Positions 35,596 through 43,772 of a stretch of DNA of 64,000 bases are shown in pieces. Source of the stretch: CBDCME01 sp965218865 (GTDB lineage: Bacteria > Pseudomonadota > Alphaproteobacteria > JAAXGF01); the NCBI GenBank assembly GCA_965218865.1, contig CBDCME010000076.1, forward strand, positions 182,339-246,338. Reading direction: 5' to 3'. Position 1 is the stretch's first letter. Each line of letters opens with the position of its first letter. Below the pieces are notes generated by a model. That model was not told where the DNA came from. It made no database searches and saw only the letters and a list, made by a program, of their open reading frames with translations. Made by a program: the position numbers and the translations under genes.

Positions 35596-37675
35596 CAGGG
35601 CTAGTTTTTTGTCCGCTTGGCGAGCAGCGTGATCTGATTTTGGTGCTGGCCATTTAGTTCTCGATGTGGCAGTGTGCCAGTCATGGTGACGCTGCCGGCT
35701 CTGGATTCGTCCATTGATCTGCGTGAGGTCACGGTGCGCCCTACCTGGGGCGCGCGGGAGCACCGGCGCTGGGACCGGCTGGTGGAGGAGCACCACTACC
35801 TGGCGTTCCACGGCGTCATCGGCAAGGGCCTGCGCCATGTCGCGGTGCACGGCGAGACCTGGCTCGCGCTGATCGGCTGGCAGCCTGGCGCGTTCAAGCT
35901 GGGCGCGCGGGATCGCTGGATCGGCTGGTCGGCGGAGCAGCAGTTCGGGCGCCTGCATCTGATCGCCGACAACTCGCGCTTCGTCATCCTGACGCCTGGC
36001 CGAGTGCCGAACCTGGCCTCCCGTGTGCTGGGGCTGAGCCTGCGTCGGCTGTCGCAGGACATGCAGGCGGCGCACGGATACCCGGCTCTTCTGGCGGAGA
36101 CGTTCGTGGATGTCTCGCGCTTCGCAGGCACCTGCTACCGCGCGGCCAACTGGCGCTCGCTGGGGCTGACGCGCGGCTTTGCCCGCGAGCCCGGAGGGGC
36201 GGCGCGCTGGCGTCACCACGGCCAGCCCAAGGAGGTCTTCGTGTTCGAACTGACAGACGGTGCCGCCGAGGCGCTGAGCCGGGCCGAGATGCCGGCAAAC
36301 TGGAACGCCGAGCAACACACCGAGCCGATGGCCGCGCCCCGGCTGCGCAGCCTGTTCGAGTGTCTGGGCGAGGTGCCCGAGTACCGCCATGCCCGGGGCA
36401 AGCGCTATCCGCTCAACACCATTCTGACACTTGCCGTCGCCGCCCGGCTTGCCGGATACCGGGGGGTGAACGCATTCGCCCAGTTCGCCGCTTTGCTCTC
36501 CCAGGAGCAGCTCGAGGCGGTGGGCGCCTTCTGGAGCCCGTCCAAGCAGCGCTACACCCCGCCCGCGATCACCACCTTCCACAACGTCCTTGCCGCCCTG
36601 CCGCCAGAGGCCCTGGACAACGCCATCGGCCAGTGGACCGGCCAGCATGGCAGCGCGCACGCGCCCGTCGCCATGGACGGAAAAGACCTGCGCGGCGCCT
36701 CGAAGCAGACCGAGGATGGGCGCAGGATGATGGTCGCGGCGGTGAAGCATGATACCGGCGTCGTCCTCGGGCAGATCGAGGTCGACTCCAAGAGCAACGA
36801 AATCCCGGCCGTGCGCGAACTCTCCGGCGGTCTCGACCTCACAGGCCGGATCGTCACCCTCGATGCCATGCATGCGCAACACGAGACCGCGCGCTGCCTG
36901 CCTGGGCGCCGTGCCGACTACGTGATCAGCGCCGTCAAGGACAACCAGGAGACCATCCTCGAAGACCTCAAGGCGATCGACTTCAGCGATGCGGCTTGGC
37001 ATGAAACCGTCGACAAGGGCCATGGCCGCATCGAGCGTCGCCGGTGCGCCGTCGTCGACCTCTCCGCTGCCGAATGGGACGGCTACGCCAATCTCCACGG
37101 TCGCCGCCAGGCGATGCGCATCGAACGCGAGCGCGAGATCCTCAAGACCGGCCAGCGCAGCATCGAGGTGACCTGGAGCCTCACTTCGCTCAGCGCCGAG
37201 CGCGCCGGGCCCGAGGAGCTGCTCGCCCTGGTGCGCAACCACTGGCACATCGAGAACCGGCTCCACTATGTGCGCGACTTCACCTACGACGAAGACCACT
37301 GCCGGTCGTACGTGCGTCATCTGCCGCGCAATCTCGCCTGCTTGGGCAACGCGGCCATCGCCATCGTGCGCTGCTCCGGCCGCTTCCGCTACCTGCCCGA
37401 GGCCAACCGGCACTACGCCGCCCGCGCCCAAGAGGCCCTGACGCAATCATGATCGCCCCCGTCGCCTGATACACCGCGCCTCACCGCCGCACAGGGACGT
37501 GCCGCTGAGCGGCGCAGGGGGACCACTATGTTCGTCGAAGCCGAAAACGCCGTCTGGCGGCTTTGAGCAGTTCCGATGACGTCGTCAAGGCACGCTCGGG
37601 GCTCCCCCGAAACACCTGCAGCGTGCGCGATCTCACTCATCCCGCGCACTCAGCCGCGACTAAAAATTGTTCCTG
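35596..37675 (+). mobile_element. DruA-ISAs1 element, copy 2 (2080 bp)
   Basis: The same CAGG termini as the other copies are flanked by the perfect 10-bp duplication CCGACCAAGC (35586-35595 and 37676-37685). The internal sequence is clearly diverged from copies 1, 3 and 4 but the length is identical. Confidence 0.92.
35674..37452 (+). CDS. DruA-domain/ISAs1-type transposase fusion, copy 2 (variant C-terminus)
   Basis: This 592-residue homologue of copy 1 has the full DruA domain (EEHHYLAFHG, ARDRWIGWSAEQQFGRLHLI, LLAETFVDVSRFAGTCYRAA) and DDE domain (VAMDGKDLRGASKQTEDGRR, TLDAMHAQHETA, HWHIENRLHYVRDFTYDEDH). One base is missing near 37449, so the final residues read ALTQS instead of ALDAIMTAPIA; the loss of the last few residues may not matter. 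Confidence 0.88.
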   Translation: MPVMVTLPALDSSIDLREVTVRPTWGAREHRRWDRLVEEHHYLAFHGVIGKGLRHVAVHGETWLALIGWQPGAFKLGARDRWIGWSAEQQFGRLHLIADNSRFVILTPGRVPNLASRVLGLSLRRLSQDMQAAHGYPALLAETFVDVSRFAGTCYRAANWRSLGLTRGFAREPGGAARWRHHGQPKEVFVFELTDGAAEALSRAEMPANWNAEQHTEPMAAPRLRSLFECLGEVPEYRHARGKRYPLNTILTLAVAARLAGYRGVNAFAQFAALLSQEQLEAVGAFWSPSKQRYTPPAITTFHNVLAALPPEALDNAIGQWTGQHGSAHAPVAMDGKDLRGASKQTEDGRRMMVAAVKHDTGVVLGQIEVDSKSNEIPAVRELSGGLDLTGRIVTLDAMHAQHETARCLPGRRADYVISAVKDNQETILEDLKAIDFSDAAWHETVDKGHGRIERRRCAVVDLSAAEWDGYANLHGRRQAMRIEREREILKTGQRSIEVTWSLTSLSAERAGPEELLALVRNHWHIENRLHYVRDFTYDEDHCRSYVRHLPRNLACLGNAAIAIVRCSGRFRYLPEANRHYAARAQEALTQS

Positions 37676-37882
37676 CCGACCAAGCTCCCTGACGGATCTT
37701 TGTCCTTGGAGGATTGTACGGCCCGGCCCCTCCCCGGCGAGGAAAGCAGCAGCCTTCCCCGCACTGCCTTGTCGTTCAACGACAGCAAGACAGCAGTCCA
37801 ATGCTTCCGAAGCCCAGTCAGCATCCACTTGGTCGTGACCGTCAATAAAGCGGTATTTATCCCCAAAATCGACTAATACCAA
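37676..37882 (-). pseudogene. Gene fragment trapped between DruA-ISAs1 copy 2 and IS630
   Basis: The minus-strand frame VDFGDKYRFIDGHDQVDADW continues with SEALDCCLAVVERQGSAGKA and RSVRELGR. Both ends are set by insertions (IS630 at 37879, copy 2 at 37675). Removing copy 2 with one duplication extends the frame across 35595 for about 30 codons to a stop at the IS110 start. No family recognised. Confidence 0.45.
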
Positions 37883-39041
37883 CCGCCCTTAACATTGACT
37901 TGTGCGAGCCCACGCTCTGAGGCCGATGGACATGATCTTCCAAGGTTGGTCGGTCAGGTTGTTCCAAGCTTGGCAAGAGGCCTCGACGATGGCTTCATAG
38001 GAGTCGAAGACACGATTGGAGAGCCAGTTCTGGCGGAGGTATTGCCAGACATTTTCGGCGGGATTGAGCTCCGGGGACTTGGGTGGCAAAGGCACGAGGG
38101 AGATGTTCTCCGGGATGCCGAGTTTGGCAGTGGTGTGCCATGCGGCTTGGTCGAGCAGCACGACGGCATGGGCGTTTGGGGCAACGGCCCGGCTGATTTC
38201 CTCGAGATGCAGGTCCATGGCTTCAGTATTGGCGCGCGGCATGACCAGCGCCGCGCCCTCACCGCGCTCGGGGCAGATGGTGCCGAAGAGATACGCCGAA
38301 GAGGTCCGTAGGTCCTTGACCTGGCGCGGGCGCGATCCCTTTGGGGCCCACTGGCGCACCAGGCTGTTCTTCTGGCCGACGCGCATTTCATCTTGAAACC
38401 AAACCTCGATGGGCGTGTCCGGTGGCTGTGCCGCTACGATTTTCGCCAAGTGTTCGGGAAAACTTTTTTTAAATTCCTCCTGTGCCCGCGCATCCTGGCC
38501 GACGTGGCGCGGGCGCGCGGAAATATGCGAGAACCCGAGCGCGGCCAGCAGCTTGCCGACGCTCCGCTCGTGATAGTCCACGCCGAAGCGCGTTCGGATC
38601 AGTTGCTTGAGATCGATGCAGCGCCAGCGCACGACCCCATCCCGTTCGGGATCGGGACCGGCCTCGATAGCCCGCGAAAGCGCCGCCATTTGCGACGGCG
38701 TCAACCGACGCAACGCCCCGTTCGGCTTGCGGTCGATCAGACCGGCCGGACCTCCCGCGTTGAACCGGTGAACCCAGTCCCGCAACGTCTGCCGATCCAT
38801 GCCGCCAATACCCGCCGCGCACGCTCGATCCATCCCATCGTAGATGGCCGCCATCGACAAAAGCCGTCGCGCCTGGTTCCCATCATCGCTCCGTGCCGCA
38901 AGAACACGGACTCTTTCAGCATCAAAGTCGTTTCGCAAAGGAATCGTTGGCATTGAACACACTCCCTTGTTGCCAACAACCTTGAATCACACAAAACCTA
39001 GCGTGTAAACCTTTGCGCGAGTCAAACTCTGGGGCGGTTGG
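37879..39041 (-). mobile_element. IS630-family element
   Basis: The termini CCAACCGCCC and GGGCGGTTGG are inverted repeats, flanked on both sides by TA, the usual IS630 target. The single transposase gene fills the interior. Confidence 0.85.
37889..38953 (-). CDS. IS630-family transposase
   Basis: The 354-residue protein has an N-terminal helix-turn-helix (GGMDRQTLRDWVHRFNAGGP) and a winged-helix part with DLKQLIRTRFGVDYHERSVG. The DDE domain has IEVWFQDEMRVGQKNSLVRQ, HAVVLLDQAAWHTTAKLG and SPELNPAENVWQYLRQNWL. All three catalytic acids are visible and the frame is intact. The start is placed at the MPTIPL methionine. Confidence 0.92.
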   Translation of the reverse strand: MPTIPLRNDFDAERVRVLAARSDDGNQARRLLSMAAIYDGMDRACAAGIGGMDRQTLRDWVHRFNAGGPAGLIDRKPNGALRRLTPSQMAALSRAIEAGPDPERDGVVRWRCIDLKQLIRTRFGVDYHERSVGKLLAALGFSHISARPRHVGQDARAQEEFKKSFPEHLAKIVAAQPPDTPIEVWFQDEMRVGQKNSLVRQWAPKGSRPRQVKDLRTSSAYLFGTICPERGEGAALVMPRANTEAMDLHLEEISRAVAPNAHAVVLLDQAAWHTTAKLGIPENISLVPLPPKSPELNPAENVWQYLRQNWLSNRVFDSYEAIVEASCQAWNNLTDQPWKIMSIGLRAWARTSQC

Positions 39042-39049
39042 TATAACCC

Positions 39050-39710
39050 AACCATTGTGCATAACTCTTCGGCTAACAGTCTGGTGGAGTTTCATACAAG
39101 GGAGGAGGGAAACCGAATTTCTGAAGCTTATCGACAAGGTCTCCCATGGGGAGGCGGCGCGTCATCGGGCCGCAACGCAAGTGAACGCGCAGGTGGCCTC
39201 GAAAGTGTATTCCGAAGGCCGAGCCCACGCCCGTGGGGCGAAGGCAGCATGGACGGTCGAAAGCTGATTGATACGACCGATCTACTTCGGCGGGGTGGTA
39301 GCGGTGGCACGATGACAAGGACAGACCGAGCAACTGGAGAAGCCCTCCTCGTCCCGGTGGGAAATCGCCGGAGCAAGGTAGGCCCTATAACCGGCAGCAC
39401 CGGGAAATGGGTCGAAGACGAGAGGGTGGCGGATGGGCGTGTAATAGCGCTGAGGCGGGGTAATGCCCGCGGAGCGAAGGCGCCCTGCTGTTGACGTTTC
39501 TCTGACCACAAGGGAGGCAGGGACGGGATGACAAAGACATCCATAAGCCCGCAAGACCTGAGGAAGAGAATTTATCCCAAGGCGAAGGCTGAATTTGGCT
39601 GGAAGAGGTGGAGTAGGCGGTGGCCTTATGAGCGGCTCGGATTGTTCTCTCAATATCGAGTCCATTGTCTCCCGCTGAAAGCGCTCCCCAGTCAATAGGC
39701 CACATAGTCC
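39050..39710 (+). mobile_element. Group II intron remnant with internally deleted maturase
   Basis: The region is noncoding-like and highly structured, resembling group II intron domains upstream of an intron-encoded protein, and ends with a short maturase relic. A GTGCATAAC start near 39056 could be the intron 5' end. No domain V was found downstream, so the 3' end is missing or unrecognisable. Confidence 0.5.
39528..39698 (+). pseudogene. Group II intron reverse transcriptase/maturase with RT domain deleted
   Basis: This 56-codon frame begins MTKTSISPQDLRKRIYPKAK, as intron-encoded LtrA-like proteins do. It then jumps directly to FGWKRWSRRWPYERLGLFSQ and YRV, which is the family C-terminus. 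Roughly 400 residues of reverse transcriptase and maturase are missing with the frame kept. Confidence 0.65.
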
Positions 39711-39781
39711 TTGCTCACACGACAGGAATGCGCCTGAATACGCGTGGGCGCGAATAGCTACGCAATATCATTCTGTTACGG

Positions 39782-39861
39782 ATATTTTTGGAAAATATTC
39801 ACGACAGGGGACGACAAGAATACGCCCGGATTGTATTTCATGTGTTGAGTCATGTGTTGAC
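39782..39861. promoter_or_regulatory. AT palindrome and tandem repeat upstream of the integrase
   Basis: ATATTTT-TGG-AAAATAT (39783-39799) is a near-perfect palindrome. It is followed by two tandem copies of TCATGTGTTGA (39838-39848, 39850-39860). They precede the split recombinase gene and could be regulatory or recombinase binding sites. Confidence 0.35.
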
Positions 39862-40038
39862 AGACCGGGGTCGGGATGCGAGCCTGGGCGCCATGAACAC
39901 ACCCACCGGAAAACGCACCGCGCGGCTCAGCCTGACCCTGAACAAGCGCAACGTTGACGCGCTCGCGCCGGCCGAGAAGCCCTACATCGCCTGGGACGAC
40001 AAGCTGATGGGCTTCGGGGTCCGCGTCCAGCCCTCGGG

Positions 40039-42118
40039 CAGGAACAATTTTTAGTCGCGGTTGAGGGTTCGGGATGAGTGGGATCGTGCTCGGTGCACGG
40101 GGTTCGGGGAGCCCCGAGCTTGCCTCGACGACGTCATGGGGACTGCTCGAAGCCACCGGACGGCGTTTTCGGATTCGACAGGCACACCGGTCCGCCCGCG
40201 CCGCTCGGCGGCACGTCCCGGTCCGGGGGAGAGGCGTGCTGTCTCAGGCGATGGGCGCGGTCATGATCGCGTCGAGGGCCTCCTGCGCCCGGGCGGCATA
40301 GTGCCGGTTGGCCTCGGGCAGATAACGGAAGCGTCCGTCGCAGCGCACGATGGCGATGGCCGCGTTGGTCAAGCAGGCGAGATTTCTGGGCAGGTGACGC
40401 ACGTAGGCCCGGCATCGGTCTTCGTCGTAGGTGAAGTCGCGCACGTAGTGCAGGCGGTTCTCGATATGCCAGTGGTTGCGCACCAGTTCGAGCAACTCCT
40501 CGGGTCCGGCGCGCTCTGCGCCGAGCGAGGTGAGGCTCCAGGTCACCTCGATGCTGCGCTTGCCGGTCTTGAGGATCTCGCGTTCGCGCTCGATGCGCAT
40601 GGCCTGGCGTCGCCCGTGGAGGTTGGCGTAGCCGTCCCACTCGGCAGCGGAGAGGTCGACGACGGCGCAGCGTCGGCGCTCGATGCGGCCATGGCCCTTG
40701 TCGACGGTTTCGTGCCAGAGCGCATCGCTGAAGTCGATCGCCTTGAGGTCTTCGAAGATCATCTCCTGGTTGTCCTTGACCGCGCTCATCACGTAGTCGG
40801 CGCGACGCCCGAGCAGGCAGCGCGCGGTCTCGTGCTGAGCGTGCATCGCGTCCATGGTGACGATCCGGCCTGTGAGGTCGAGGCCGCTGGAGAGTTCGCG
40901 CACGGCCGGGATTTCGTTGCTCTTGCGGTCGACCTCGACCTGCCCGAGGACCACGCCGGTGTCGTGCTCGACCGCCGCCACCATCATCCTGCGCCCGTCT
41001 TCGGTCTGCTTCGAGGCGCCGCGCAGATCCTTTCCGTCCATGGCGACCGGCGCGTGCGCGCTGCCATGCTGGCCGGTCCACTGGCTAATCGCGTTGTCCA
41101 GGGTCTCTGGCGGCAGGGCGGTGAGGGTCTTGTGGAAGGTGGTGATCGCGGGCGGGGTGTAGCGCTGTTTGGAAGGGCTCCAGAACGCACCCACCGCCTC
41201 GAGCTGCTCCTGGGAGAGCAGGGCGGCGAACTGGGCGAACGCGTTCACCCCCCGGTATCCGGCAAGCCGGGCGGCGACGGCGATCACCAGAATGGTGTTG
41301 AGCGCATAGCGCTTGCCCCGGGCATGGCGGTACTCGGGCACCTCACCCAGACACTCGAACAGGCTGCGCAGCCGGGGCGCGGCCATCGGCTCGGTGTGCT
41401 GCTCGGCGTTCCAGTGTGCCGGCATCCCGGTACGGCTCAGCGCCTCGGGGGCGCCGTCTGTCAGTCCGAACACGAAGACCTCCTTGGGCTGACCGTGGTG
41501 GCGCCAGCGCGCTGCCCCTCCGGGCTCACGGGCAAAGCCCCGCGTCAGCCCCAGAGAGCGCCAGTTCGACGCGCGGTAGCAGGTGCCGGCAAATCGCGAG
41601 ACGTCCACGAACGTCTCCGCCAGAAGAGCCGGATATCCGTGCACCGCCTGGATGTCCTCAGACAGCCGCCGCAGGCTCAGCCCCAGCACACGGGAGGCCA
41701 GGTTCGGCACTCGGCCAGGCGTCAGAATGACGAAGCGCGAGTTGTTGGCGATCAGATGCAGACGCCGGAACTGCTGCTCGGCCGACCACCCGATCCAGCG
41801 ATCACGCGCGCCCAGCTTGAACGCGCCGGGCTGCCAGCCGATCAGTGCGAGCCAGGTCTCGCCATGCACCGCGACATGGCGCAGGCCCTTGCCGATGACG
41901 CCGTGGAACGCCAGGTAGTGGTGCTGCTCCACCAACCGGTCCCCGCGCCGGTGCTCCTGCGCGCCCCAGGTCGGACGCACCGTGACCGCGCGCAAATCAA
42001 TGGGCGAATCCGAGACCGGCAGCGTCGCCATGACCGGCACACTGCCACACCGAGAATGAAATGGCCAGCGCCGCGATCACCTCACCCTGATCACTGGGCG
42101 GACAAAAAACTAGCCCTG
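40039..42118 (-). mobile_element. DruA-ISAs1 element, copy 3 (2080 bp)
   Basis: It is in opposite orientation to the other copies and flanked by the perfect 10-bp duplication AGCCCTCGGG (40029-40038 and 42119-42128). It interrupts the integrase gene. Confidence 0.93.
40244..42040 (-). CDS. DruA-domain/ISAs1-type transposase fusion, copy 3
   Basis: The 598-residue protein is almost identical to copies 1 and 4; visible differences are Pro for Ser in VSDSPIDL and Gly in EHRRGDRL. DruA and DDE motifs are complete, so it may be active. Confidence 0.9.
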   Translation of the reverse strand: MPVMATLPVSDSPIDLRAVTVRPTWGAQEHRRGDRLVEQHHYLAFHGVIGKGLRHVAVHGETWLALIGWQPGAFKLGARDRWIGWSAEQQFRRLHLIANNSRFVILTPGRVPNLASRVLGLSLRRLSEDIQAVHGYPALLAETFVDVSRFAGTCYRASNWRSLGLTRGFAREPGGAARWRHHGQPKEVFVFGLTDGAPEALSRTGMPAHWNAEQHTEPMAAPRLRSLFECLGEVPEYRHARGKRYALNTILVIAVAARLAGYRGVNAFAQFAALLSQEQLEAVGAFWSPSKQRYTPPAITTFHKTLTALPPETLDNAISQWTGQHGSAHAPVAMDGKDLRGASKQTEDGRRMMVAAVEHDTGVVLGQVEVDRKSNEIPAVRELSSGLDLTGRIVTMDAMHAQHETARCLLGRRADYVMSAVKDNQEMIFEDLKAIDFSDALWHETVDKGHGRIERRRCAVVDLSAAEWDGYANLHGRRQAMRIEREREILKTGKRSIEVTWSLTSLGAERAGPEELLELVRNHWHIENRLHYVRDFTYDEDRCRAYVRHLPRNLACLTNAAIAIVRCDGRFRYLPEANRHYAARAQEALDAIMTAPIA

Positions 42119-43276
42119 AGCCCTCGGGGCTCAAGTCCTTTCTCGTCAACTACCGTGCCGGCGATGGTGGGCGCAGAGCGCCCAACAAGCGCGTCGTCAT
42201 CGGCCGCTACGGGCGGGTCACGCCCGACGAGGCGCGGCGTCTGGCGAAAAAGACGCTCGGGAAGGTGGCCGACGGCGAGGATCCGGCGGGCGAGCGCGCG
42301 CAGGCGCGGCGCATGCCGACGCTGACAGAGGCGTTCCGCGATTACATGAAGGCCAAGCCTAGGCATGCCAAACGCACCGGCATGGCCTACCGCCGCGCCA
42401 TCGAGCATTATCTGGCGGACTGGCTGTCACGGCCGCTCGATTCGATCGAACGGGGCGAGGTCGAGGAGCGTTTCATCCTGCTCACAGAGAACCACGGCTG
42501 GGCGCTGGCCAATCAGGCGATCTCGCTGCTGCGCTCGGTCTACCGCCGGCCCTGCGTCGATCACGCGGGGCTGCGCAATCCGGTCGATCTGTGGCTGGCG
42601 GCGGGCGGGCGGTTCAACCCGGTGGTGCGGCGGCGGATATCCTCGCCGGCCGAGGTCCTGCCCTGCTGGCGGCGCGGCATTGAGGCGGCGGTGACCGACC
42701 CGGCGACGCGCGACATCTTCTGGGCCGGGATGTACAGCGGCATGCGCCAGGGCGAGATCCTGACGCTGAACTGGGAGAGCGTGGACGTGGCCCGGCGCGT
42801 GCTGCACATTCCCCATACCAAGACCAAGGTGCCCTTGGAACTGCCGATCACCCGGCAGCTGGAGGCCATCCTCGAGCGGCGGCAGGTGGAGACCGGCGGG
42901 GCGGGCTGGGTGTTCCCCTCGGCGGCGAGCAAGTCGGGGCATATCGAAGTGCTCTCCCATCAATACGCTGCGATCACGCGGGCGGGCGGGGCGAAGTTCT
43001 GGTTCCACGGCTTCCGCAACTGCTTCATCACGGTGGCTGAGCGCGATCTGATGCTGCCGCGCTCGCTGACCAAGCGGCTGGTCAATCATGCCCGGCCCTC
43101 GGACGTGACCGAGGGCTACGCCGCCGACTGGAGCATCGGGCAGCTTCGTGAGCCCGCTCAGCGGATCGCCGATCTGATCGAAACGCTGAAGGATGCGGAG
43201 CCGGAATGGGAGACCGCGCCGAAGGCGGCGGCCGATGTCGCGGCATAGGGCGCTCTGTCCGGTCTCGAACGCGGGG

Positions 43277-43368
43277 TGTTAGTCCGCGCCCAATTCTGAC
43301 CCCTCGGAATCACACAACGTCAATGGGTTGGCACGCCAATCGGTGCCGAATAACCGCGCCGAATAACA
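43277..43368 (+). repeat. 92-bp MITE-like element, copy C
   Basis: It begins TGTTAGTCCGCG and ends GCGCCGAATAACA, with the same length as copies A, B and D. It lies 28 bases after the integrase stop and just before the IS200/IS605 tnpA. Confidence 0.75.
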
Positions 43369-43772
43369 CTAAACGACTACCGGCTGATGCCGGTAGGTTT
43401 TGTTGAATGGCTCTCGATATACTGAAGTATGATGTCGTCAGTGACGTTACCGCTTGTTGTGCTGAAATAGCCTCTGGCCCAGAACCGCTGCCCCCGGTAC
43501 CGCTCGCGGATTTTGGGGAATTCCTGTTGGATTTTCCGCGATGAGCGTCCTTTGACCCGGCGCATGAAATCGCTGATTGACAGATGCGGCGGGATCGACA
43601 CGAACATGTGGATATGATCGTTCGACAGGATACCTTTGATGATGGTTACGCCGAGTTCGGCACAAACTTGGCGAATGATGATCCGCACCCGCTCCCGCAG
43701 CTCGCCGCGCAGCACCTTGTATCGGTACTTGGTGATCCAGACAATGTGGAACCGATGGTAGAAAACCGTGTG

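Larger units (their letters stand above)
39893..43248 (+). pseudogene. Tyrosine recombinase/integrase split by DruA-ISAs1 copy 3
   Basis: The first 48 codons (to VRVQPSG at 40038) are separated by the 2080-bp element from the rest, which resumes after 42118. Removing the element and one 10-bp duplication gives a continuous frame through PSGLKSFLVNYRAG. The protein is an Arm-type integrase with catalytic Arg in MYSGMRQGE, HTKTK, FHGFRNCFITVAERDLMLPR and the Tyr in RLVNHARPSDVTEGYAADWS. All catalytic residues remain, so the gene was intact until this insertion. About 430 residues when joined. Confidence 0.88.

Noticed and set aside
39838..39861. CRISPR-like repeats from the TCATGTGTTGA tandem pair
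   Set aside because: Only two short tandem units with no spacers; no cas gene in the window.
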